From the NCBI GenBank assembly GCA_018065375.1, contig JAGHTJ010000008.1:1-8791 (forward strand): DNA of 8,791 nt, read 5' to 3'. Positions 1 to 5,525 of this stretch are shown here, piece after piece. Made by a program: the position numbers and the translations under genes. This stretch comes from Candidatus Equinaster intestinalis. Lineage in GTDB: Bacteria; Bacillota_A; Clostridia; Oscillospirales; Acutalibacteraceae. Positions within the stretch are counted from its first letter, which is position 1. Each line of letters starts with the position of its first letter. The notes beneath the pieces are model-generated. The model saw only the letters and a program-made list of their open reading frames with translations. It made no database searches and had not been told where the DNA came from.

Positions 1-231
1 GGCATGCAGGATATAACCCAAGATGCAACAATTCAGCTTAAAGGTGATTTGGATGGAAATGGCAAGGCAAATAAAAGTGATATGGCATTCCTAATAAGTT
101 ATTTGAGCAAGACCTATACATTTACCGATTACGAAATTTCGGTAATGGATTTAAACGGCGATAATAGGGTAAAGAAAAGTGACTTGGAATTACTTAAAGA
201 TCATATAAAAAAGATTGAGCCATTATGGTAA
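1..231 (+). CDS. C-terminal part of a dockerin type I-bearing protein (5' end outside the window)
   Basis: The frame is open from base 1 to the TAA at 229-231. An ATG lies at 4-6, but no upstream sequence is available, and the product looks like the tail of a larger secreted protein. The visible 76 codons are almost entirely a type I dockerin. Two 12-residue calcium loops are seen: DLDGNGKANKSD, and DLNGDNRVKKSD about 33 residues later. Each is followed by a short amphipathic helix. Dockerins bind cohesin domains and attach enzymes or other surface proteins to scaffolds. The domain in front of this dockerin, and so the protein's activity, cannot be seen. The putative recognition positions 10-11 are Lys-Ser in both repeats, unlike the Ser-Val of the dockerin at the end of the 1356-3380 gene. 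The dockerin call is firm; the parent protein is unknown. Confidence 0.85.
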   Translation, partial: GMQDITQDATIQLKGDLDGNGKANKSDMAFLISYLSKTYTFTDYEISVMDLNGDNRVKKSDLELLKDHIKKIEPLW

Positions 232-297
232 AAAAAGCATCTGTATTATAGCATCGATTCTATTATTTTGCAATAAAATGCTTTGTTATTTTTTAAA
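232..297 (+). terminator. Possible weak intrinsic terminator after the dockerin gene
   Basis: AAAGCAT at 234-240 can pair with ATGCTTT at 278-284, enclosing a smaller ATAG/CTAT stem at 248-251 and 260-263. A six-T run follows at 289-294. The loop is long and AT-rich, so this is a weak candidate. It is placed correctly, just after the stop codon and before the next promoter. Confidence 0.3.
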
Positions 298-325
298 CAA
301 TCTCAATAAATTTTTGCCATTCGTA

Positions 326-353
326 TTGACTTTACATATTTTGGGTATATACT
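326..353 (+). promoter_or_regulatory. Sigma-A-type promoter for the 5TM membrane protein gene
   Basis: A -35 box TTGACT (326-331) and a -10 box TATACT (348-353) are separated by 16 bases. The start codon lies about 60 bases downstream. Each box has one mismatch to consensus. No riboswitch-like fold was recognised in the short leader. Confidence 0.65.
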
Positions 354-414
354 TTACTAAAGGTTATATTCTGTTTACAGAATAACGGAATAATTCTTTA
401 AAGGGGTTTTATTT

Positions 415-1005
415 ATGACACTTGACAGTTTTTGGCAAATGCTTACTACTACGATAGGCTCGGCGGCAGTTATTGCGGCTGTTACACTGGTCTTCTACTC
501 CTCAAAAAAGCGGAGTGAGCTTCACAAAAACAATAAAAAACTTCATTCGATTATAGTTGCGATTTTATTCGGATTGCTTTCTATCTATGCTTCGGCTTCG
601 GCAATAAAGGTTGACGGTGCACTTTGCAACTGTCGTAATTTAGCTCCGCTTTATGCGGGTCTCGTATGCGGTCCTGTAGGCGGTATCGGTGCCGCGCTTA
701 TCGGCGGACTTTTCCGTTATTTCGTTTACGGCGGAGATAGCGCCATTCCTTGTATGCTGGCTTGCGTTCTTGCGGGTGTTATCGGTTCGATAATGCATAT
801 TGCCGTTAAGAAAGAGTACCGTTATAATGTACTTACCGGTATTATCGGCTCTCTTTTAACAGAGGGCAGTCATATGCTTTTACTCTGCCTTTTCGGTCAG
901 AGCGAAATTGCCGCTAAAATTGCATTGCCTATTATAATTGCAAATGTCGGCGGTGTGGCATTCTGCCTTTATATTTACAAGCGCTTTAATAAATCAGCGG
1001 AATAA
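415..1005 (+). CDS. Stand-alone LytS/YhcK-type 5TM sensor-domain membrane protein
   Basis: This 196-residue integral membrane protein has about six hydrophobic helices, roughly at residues 11-29, 45-64, 78-98, 110-130, 138-160 and 168-188. Residues 66-130 carry the hallmarks of the 5TM-5TMR_LYT domain found at the N terminus of LytS-like histidine kinases: an N-x-R stretch (NCRNLAPLYAGL), then GLVCGPVGG, then FRYFVYGG with its conserved Arg, then small-residue helices. In LytS-type proteins this domain is thought to sense the membrane or cell-wall state. Here no histidine kinase, GGDEF or other output domain follows; the protein ends in a short KRFNKSAE tail. It may act with a separate partner or be a small transport-like protein. 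The start is supported by AAGGGG (401-406), eight bases before the ATG, and a terminator follows at once. The gene appears monocistronic. Domain assignment is confident; function is not known. Confidence 0.8.
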   Translation: MTLDSFWQMLTTTIGSAAVIAAVTLVFYSSKKRSELHKNNKKLHSIIVAILFGLLSIYASASAIKVDGALCNCRNLAPLYAGLVCGPVGGIGAALIGGLFRYFVYGGDSAIPCMLACVLAGVIGSIMHIAVKKEYRYNVLTGIIGSLLTEGSHMLLLCLFGQSEIAAKIALPIIIANVGGVAFCLYIYKRFNKSAE

Positions 1006-1022
1006 TGTGCTTAAATCAGTAT

Positions 1023-1058
1023 AACGCTCCGTAGAGCCTGTGCTTGCGGAGCGTTTTT
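1023..1058 (+). terminator. Intrinsic terminator of the 5TM gene
   Basis: CGCTCCG (1025-1031) pairs perfectly with CGGAGCG (1047-1053), with a 15-base loop. A T5 tract follows at 1054-1058, and the flanking A/T bases lengthen the stem. It begins 18 bases after the stop codon. Confidence 0.85.
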
Positions 1059-1073
1059 ATGTGAGGAGATTAT

Positions 1074-1142
1074 ATGAGTTACTGCAAAGCAGATTGTGAA
1101 AACGGTTCTGACCCCGAAATTCTGCTTTATAAAAAGCGATAA
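1074..1142 (+). CDS. Possible 22-residue small protein with two cysteines
   Basis: An ATG at 1074 opens a 22-codon frame ending in TAA at 1140-1142. The predicted peptide begins MSYCKADCENGSDPEI and ends in a basic YKKR. A strong ribosome binding site, GAGGAG (1063-1068), lies five bases upstream, which is the main reason to take it seriously. The ORF lies between two intrinsic terminators, 15 bases after the first, with no clear promoter of its own; read-through would be the simplest source of transcript. The C-x-x-x-C spacing could bind metal or be chance. I recognise no family. It could equally be the decayed start of a longer gene, since the frame closes early and about 70 bases of apparently non-coding sequence follow before the next terminator. 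Confidence 0.35.
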   Translation: MSYCKADCENGSDPEILLYKKR

Positions 1143-1213
1143 ATTATTGCCCGGCGGCAGAAAACAAAGCCTAACGAAAAATCAAATTCTATTTTATACG
1201 CAAAAAAATATTA

Positions 1214-1243
1214 AAAGCGCAGATGCCTGCGCTTTATTTTTTT
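1214..1243 (+). terminator. Strong intrinsic terminator
   Basis: AAAGCGCAG (1214-1222) pairs with CTGCGCTTT (1227-1235) around the tetraloop ATGC, followed by an A-interrupted T tract to 1243. It ends whatever transcript crosses 1059-1213, possibly the 22-codon ORF, and insulates the promoter at 1284. Confidence 0.85.
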
Positions 1244-1283
1244 CAAAAATTTTATGAAATTTTTGTTAAATCGGTCTTTTTCA

Positions 1284-1312
1284 TTGACATAATGCCGCAA
1301 AAATTTTATAAT
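1284..1312 (+). promoter_or_regulatory. Perfect-consensus sigma-A promoter of the dockerin/cohesin operon
   Basis: TTGACA (1284-1289) and TATAAT (1307-1312) are separated by exactly 17 bases, so both boxes match the consensus without error. The expected transcription start near 1319 gives a leader of roughly 36 bases before the ATG at 1356. Such a promoter predicts strong, housekeeping-type expression of the two surface proteins. Confidence 0.9.
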
Positions 1313-1355
1313 AGGAATGTATGTATAAGGGTATTTATGCGAAGGAGTTTTTTAT

Positions 1356-3380
1356 ATGCGTAAAAAGTGTACGAAAAACTTAATATCTGTAGTTCTTTGC
1401 CTTGGTATAATACTGTCTGTTTTTGCGATAGGTAATATAACTGCTTCGGCCATTGCCTATCCGTGTAAGGGCACCGTCAGTAAGTCGGTTGCCGAGGTAT
1501 GGTCGCTTCCCGGAACAGCGGGTCACGAGGCCGAAGGCAGCGGAACCAGCGAGAAGCTTGATACTCTGCATGAAAACGATTCCGTACGGATTATCGGTGA
1601 CGGAGTAGATGGAGATAACGACCGCTGGTATAAGATAAACTACGGCGAAAACTATGCTAAAACCGGATATATTTACAGCGGCAGAGTAAAGATTATTGCC
1701 GAATATACAGAGGATAAGGAGTTTGAAAGCTGGCTTACAGCTCAAAAGTTCCCCGAAAGCTACAAACCGGGACTGCGAGAGCTTCATTCCCTCTATCCGA
1801 ACTGGGTATTCAAGGCGGATATTACCAATATAGATTTCCAAACCGCAGTAAACAATGAGCACAGTGGAGACGGTAAGTTTGTAGAAGCAAGCGGTGATGA
1901 TTCCAAAAAGTGTATGGAAGAGGGCTTCTACGATTGGAATGATAAAAAATACAAATTCACCGAGGGTACATCCTGGGTAAAGGCATCGAGAAACACCCTT
2001 GAATATTATATGGACCCTCGCAATTTCTTCGATACGAGAAGTATATTTATGTTCCTCTCGCAATCCTATACGCCGGGAACGGCGAAGGCAGAGGATGTTC
2101 AAAAGGTTACAAAAGGAACGTTTATGGACGGTCCGCTCGAGGATAACCCCAATAAAACCTATGCGCAGGTTATTTTAGAGGCGGCAAACCAATTTAAAAT
2201 GAATCCCTTTGTAATCGTGGGTCTTATCCGGCAGGAGCAGGGAACAAAAGGCACGAGTTCACTTATTTCGGGTACACTCGAGGGATATAAAGGGCTTTAC
2301 AATTACTTTAATGTAGGCGCCTATCCCGATTCCACACGTAATGCCGCGCAGAGAGGTCTTTGGTGGGCGGCGGGAGCCGGTAAAAACTACACCACCTATT
2401 CACGTCCCTGGAATACCCGTGAAAAGGCGATTAAGGGCGGCGTTGAGTTTTCGGTAAGCAATTATATATCGGTAGGTCAGGATACCTTTTATTATATGAA
2501 CTTTAATGTGTATAAATCTACATATAATCTTTATACACATCAGTACGCCGGAAATGCCGAGGATAGCCTCGGTAAGGGCAAGGGTATGGCAAACGCTTAT
2601 GCCGATATAAACGATGTTTCGGTTGAATTCAGAATTCCGGTATTCAACAATATGCCGGAAAAAACCTCTCTGGCACCTACGGGTACGAATAACGACTGTT
2701 ATCTTAAAAACCTTTCGGTAACCGGGTATAAGAGCCAGACCTTCAGCCGGTATAAAAACAGCTATGAATATATCGTTCCGTATACGGCGAGCGAGGTTGA
2801 AATAGTGGCTGAAAAATCGGATAAGAGCGCTTCGGTAAGCGGTGCAGGCAATGTAAAGCTTAATGTGGGAGCAAATGAGTTTTCGGTTACGGTAACCTCG
2901 AGTTCGGGACTTAAAAATGTATATAAGGTTTCGGTTTTCCGCGAGCAGTCTCCCGATGCACCTACTACGGTTGATACAAAATACACTAAAGGCGATTATC
3001 TTACAGGAATAAACCCGGCGACTTCGGTAGCGGATTTCACAAAAAATCTCGGGGTTAAAAACGGAAGCGTAAAGATATTCGATAAGTCCGGCAAGCAAAA
3101 AACAAGCGGTAATATTGCAACGGCAGATAAGGCGCGTGTTTATGATTTAAACGGCACCGAAAAGTTTGTATTCAAGGTTGTAATATACGGCGATGTAAAT
3201 GGAGACGGCAAGATTTCAAGCGTTGATATGCTGGCAATTCAAAAGCATATTTTCAAGCTGAATAAGCTGGCAGGCGAAACCCTGGCGGCGGCAGACGTTA
3301 ATCATGACGGCAATGTAAAATCGGTTGATATGCTGGCAATTCAAAAGCATATTTTCAAATTAAGTACTATAAAGCAATAG
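1356..3380 (+). CDS. Secreted SH3-glucosaminidase-dockerin protein (probable peptidoglycan N-acetylglucosaminidase)
   Basis: This 674-residue secreted protein is a likely cell-wall hydrolase. Domains in order: a signal peptide with a basic start, hydrophobic core and cleavage near A32 or A34; a bacterial SH3-like domain at about 38-114; an endo-beta-N-acetylglucosaminidase-type catalytic region at about 130-430; a cadherin-like beta-sandwich at 450-529; a common pre-dockerin module at about 541-608; and a type I dockerin at 612-670. In the catalytic region, the motif GLIRQEQGTKG places E294 where GH73/LytG-like enzymes carry their acid. Aromatic-rich stretches (GLYNYFNVGAY, QRGLWWAAGAGKNY) are typical of clostridial SH3-glucosaminidase autolysins. 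The dockerin calcium loops are complete: D613, N615, D617, S621, D624 and D647, N649, D651, K655, D658. AAGGAG (1342-1347) sets the start. The dockerin is unusual on an autolysin, and a membrane-anchored cohesin protein follows ten bases later. Family and architecture are clear; bond specificity is inferred. Confidence 0.88.
   Translation: MRKKCTKNLISVVLCLGIILSVFAIGNITASAIAYPCKGTVSKSVAEVWSLPGTAGHEAEGSGTSEKLDTLHENDSVRIIGDGVDGDNDRWYKINYGENYAKTGYIYSGRVKIIAEYTEDKEFESWLTAQKFPESYKPGLRELHSLYPNWVFKADITNIDFQTAVNNEHSGDGKFVEASGDDSKKCMEEGFYDWNDKKYKFTEGTSWVKASRNTLEYYMDPRNFFDTRSIFMFLSQSYTPGTAKAEDVQKVTKGTFMDGPLEDNPNKTYAQVILEAANQFKMNPFVIVGLIRQEQGTKGTSSLISGTLEGYKGLYNYFNVGAYPDSTRNAAQRGLWWAAGAGKNYTTYSRPWNTREKAIKGGVEFSVSNYISVGQDTFYYMNFNVYKSTYNLYTHQYAGNAEDSLGKGKGMANAYADINDVSVEFRIPVFNNMPEKTSLAPTGTNNDCYLKNLSVTGYKSQTFSRYKNSYEYIVPYTASEVEIVAEKSDKSASVSGAGNVKLNVGANEFSVTVTSSSGLKNVYKVSVFREQSPDAPTTVDTKYTKGDYLTGINPATSVADFTKNLGVKNGSVKIFDKSGKQKTSGNIATADKARVYDLNGTEKFVFKVVIYGDVNGDGKISSVDMLAIQKHIFKLNKLAGETLAAADVNHDGNVKSVDMLAIQKHIFKLSTIKQ
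3222..3358 (+). repeat. 35-bp perfect direct repeat inside the dockerin coding sequence
   Basis: Bases 3222-3256 and 3324-3358 are identical over 35 bases, offset by 102 bases (34 codons). They encode the recognition helices of the two dockerin half-repeats, VDMLAIQKHIFK in both. The halves of a dockerin are always related, but identity at synonymous sites points to recent duplication or gene conversion within the gene. Confidence 0.95.
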
Positions 3381-3390
3381 AGGTAATGAT

Positions 3391-4998
3391 ATGGGTAGAA
3401 AGTTTAAAAAAGTAATTTCATTTTTAATTGCGGCGGCAATTATTGCCTCCCTTTGCGTAATTCCTGCTTCGGCTGATAACGCAAACATCAAATGTAGTAC
3501 CACCGTTTATGTCGGCGAGACCTTTACGGTAACGGTAACCTGCAGCTCGGATTCTTCTTCGGGTCTCGGCTCGGTAGACGGTCTGCTTTCCTACAATTCG
3601 AACAACTTCCAATGCACATCAAATCCCGCAAACACCTCATATTCTGCGGCGGATAAGGGATATATAATAGCATATCAGAATTTGAGCGATGCAAGCAAAA
3701 TCTCAAAGGACGCAACGTTCACCTTTAAGTTTAAGGCACTTAAGGCGGTTAAGGATTCCTTTGTAATAAACGCCGAAATTACTTCCTTTGATGAGGCAAG
3801 CGTTAATAAAAAGGAAAACATCATTACGGTTACGGCAATTGAAAAGAAAAACCTTTCGGGCAATGCAAACCTTGCGAAGTTGATTACGTCTTCGGGTGCG
3901 CTTACCCCGAAATTTGACCCGAAGATTACAAATTATACCGTAAAGGTTCCTTATTCGGTTACAACGGTGTATATGAACGCATCAACCGAAGAAGATGCGG
4001 CAACGATAGATGTTGAGGGCGGAAGCAAGGTTAAGGTAGGTAACAACGTAAGAAAAATAACCGTTACCGCACCAAACGGAACCAAAAAGATTTATACCCT
4101 TACGGTTTACCGTGCTAAAGACGGTGAAGATGTAAACTCGAAGCCCACCTCCTCGCAAACCGATTCGGCGGCAACCTCAAGCGGCGAGCCGAAAAATCCG
4201 TATCAAATTACGGTAGACAATGAAAAACGTCTTGTAGCGGGAGATTTTTCCTCCGTTGTTTTGCCGGACGGCTTTAAGCAAACCTATATCACCATAAACG
4301 ATGCTGAGGTTCCGGCGGTTATCGACCCCGTAAATAATAAAACCCTCGTATATGCCACCGATGAAGAGGGAAATAACGGTGAATTTTACAGCTATGACCG
4401 TGAAAAGGGCACCTTTGCTCTTTACCGCTATTTCAAAACCAAGGCGGCTCGCTTTGTAATTCTCGATTGTGAAAATAAGAATGCACCCTACGGATATTAC
4501 TATACAACCACTAAAATTGAGGGCTATTCCTGCGGATGCTTTAAGTATTCCGACCCCGATTTTGCAAACTACTCCATTTTGTATTGCGAAACTGCGGACG
4601 GTCTTAAGGATTATTACAGATACGATAAAACCGATGGCAGTATGCAGCGCAACAGAGAGTTTTCGGTATTGATGGCTGAAAGCGAAGGCAAAGAGCCAAC
4701 CGCTTCAAAGAGCTTCTTCACTAAATTTGCCGAGCTAGATGTAAAAGGCAAAATCGTAGTTATTTCGGTTATTCTCATAATTATTTTACTCATTGTAATA
4801 GTAATAATTATGATTGTAAGAACTATCAAGGCAAAGCGTGCATTGATGGCTCCGCCTCCTGTTCCGGATAATGAAATGCCGGGATTTTTAGAGGGCGTAG
4901 ATGATACAAGAGACCTCTATCTCGGAGATTATGACGATTATGATGACGGAGACGGCGGCAACACAAGCAGTGAAGATGAGCCCAATCCCATAAAATAA
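3391..4998 (+). CDS. Membrane-anchored surface protein with cohesin-like and cadherin-like domains
   Basis: This 535-residue protein is predicted to be exported and anchored by its C terminus. A signal peptide ends at ASA|DN (after A28). Residues 31-150 look like a cohesin domain: an all-beta fold starting with the VYVGETFTVTVTCSS strand, an SVDGLLSYNSNNFQ segment, and later TFTFKFKALK and SFVINAEITSF strands. Residues 157-241 form a cadherin-like beta-sandwich of the type in the upstream hydrolase. A Ser/Thr-rich linker (about 247-265) leads to an unassigned Tyr- and Cys-rich domain (271-430). A transmembrane helix at 455-476 is followed by a 59-residue tail ending in an Asp/Glu-rich segment, predicted to be cytoplasmic. 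The gene starts ten bases after the hydrolase stop, with AGAGG overlapping that stop, so it is co-transcribed. The likely role is surface receptor or scaffold for dockerin proteins. Cohesin assignment is probable, from strand pattern and context rather than a profile match. Confidence 0.78.
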   Translation: MGRKFKKVISFLIAAAIIASLCVIPASADNANIKCSTTVYVGETFTVTVTCSSDSSSGLGSVDGLLSYNSNNFQCTSNPANTSYSAADKGYIIAYQNLSDASKISKDATFTFKFKALKAVKDSFVINAEITSFDEASVNKKENIITVTAIEKKNLSGNANLAKLITSSGALTPKFDPKITNYTVKVPYSVTTVYMNASTEEDAATIDVEGGSKVKVGNNVRKITVTAPNGTKKIYTLTVYRAKDGEDVNSKPTSSQTDSAATSSGEPKNPYQITVDNEKRLVAGDFSSVVLPDGFKQTYITINDAEVPAVIDPVNNKTLVYATDEEGNNGEFYSYDREKGTFALYRYFKTKAARFVILDCENKNAPYGYYYTTTKIEGYSCGCFKYSDPDFANYSILYCETADGLKDYYRYDKTDGSMQRNREFSVLMAESEGKEPTASKSFFTKFAELDVKGKIVVISVILIIILLIVIVIIMIVRTIKAKRALMAPPPVPDNEMPGFLEGVDDTRDLYLGDYDDYDDGDGGNTSSEDEPNPIK

Positions 4999-5011
4999 AG
5001 CCTTAAATTTT

Positions 5012-5047
5012 AAGCACCTGCAAAAGTAATTTTGCAGGTGCTTTTTT
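5012..5047 (+). terminator. Strong intrinsic terminator of the dockerin/cohesin operon
   Basis: A perfect 14-bp stem (5012-5025 with 5030-5043) closes on the loop GTAA, and a T tract runs to 5047. It lies 13 bases after the cohesin gene stop and 11 bases before the convergent mazF stop. The A/T-rich flank on the other side gives it only a poor tail for minus-strand transcripts. Confidence 0.92.
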
Positions 5048-5058
5048 ATACAAAAGTA

Positions 5059-5424
5059 TCAGCTGAATGCAGTGTTTACGGTACCGAGACCGAAGCTCAC
5101 CGTAAGCGCCTTATCAACAAGGTCCATCGAAGAAATATCAAGAGTTCCCATTTTTTCCTTTAGTCGGCGCTTGTCAAGTGTTCGCACCTGCTCAAGCAGA
5201 ATTATGGAATCCTTTGAGAGCCCGCAGCCGTCAGCCGTTACCTTTATGTGGGTGGGCAGGCTGGTTTTGTCCTGCTGGCTTGTAATCGCCGCCGCAATCA
5301 CGGTGGGGCTGTATCTGTTGCCTACATCGTTCTGGATTATCAGCACGGGGCGAACTCCGCCCTGTTCAGAGCCGACTACGGGGCTTAAATCTGCGTAGTA
5401 AATGTCTCCTCGTTTAACTGTCAT
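5059..5424 (-). CDS. mazF: MazF/EndoA-family endoribonuclease toxin (type II toxin-antitoxin)
   Basis: The 121-residue product closely resembles the Bacillus subtilis MazF (EndoA/NdoA), a ribosome-independent mRNA interferase that cuts single-stranded RNA; the Bacillus enzyme targets UACAU. The N-terminal stretch [20 protein letters not shown] is nearly that of the Bacillus protein. The catalytic pair is present: R25 in [11 protein letters not shown] and T48 in AAAITSQ. The later [14 protein letters not shown] stretch is also conserved. Length is near the usual 116. A GGAG about 11 bases upstream on the minus strand is a plausible ribosome binding site for the ATG at 5424. No AbrB- or ribbon-helix-helix-type antitoxin lies upstream, where the next real gene is a dehydrogenase, so the cognate antitoxin is absent, encoded elsewhere, or unrecognised. 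No convincing promoter was found in the 101-base gap. Confidence 0.93.
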   Translation of the reverse strand: MTVKRGDIYYADLSPVVGSEQGGVRPVLIIQNDVGNRYSPTVIAAAITSQQDKTSLPTHIKVTADGCGLSKDSIILLEQVRTLDKRRLKEKMGTLDISSMDLVDKALTVSFGLGTVNTAFS

Positions 5425-5466
5425 TTTCTTTCACACTCCGAAAATCTTTCTGTCTGTATTTTGAGC

Positions 5467-5490
5467 AAAAAACCGATGTTTTAATCAGTT
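5467..5490 (-). terminator. Possible weak intrinsic terminator between the dehydrogenase gene and mazF
   Basis: On the minus strand, AACTGAT (5490-5484) can pair with ATCGGTT (5477-5471), including one U-G wobble, around a six-base loop. A run of T on that strand (A5467-A5472) follows. The stem is short and AT-rich, so termination may be partial. It starts 35 bases after the dehydrogenase stop. Confidence 0.4.
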
Positions 5491-5525
5491 GTCTATATAT
5501 TTTATGCTCGGCATACGGTTTTGGT

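Noticed and set aside
232..414. Riboswitch in the leader of the 5TM gene
   Set aside because: No conserved core of a known riboswitch was recognised. The leader after the predicted transcription start is only about 55 bases and AT-rich.
1380..2102. Long minus-strand open frame of about 240 codons
   Set aside because: It lies wholly antisense to the glucosaminidase gene, has no ribosome binding site or promoter, and its product shows no recognisable domain. The plus-strand frame has signal peptide, domains and promoter.
2400..3098. Long minus-strand open frame of about 232 codons
   Set aside because: Antisense to the cadherin-like and pre-dockerin part of the same gene. The absence of stops follows from codon bias on the real strand.
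5072..5398. Plus-strand open frame of about 108 codons
   Set aside because: Antisense to mazF, which matches its family along its full length.
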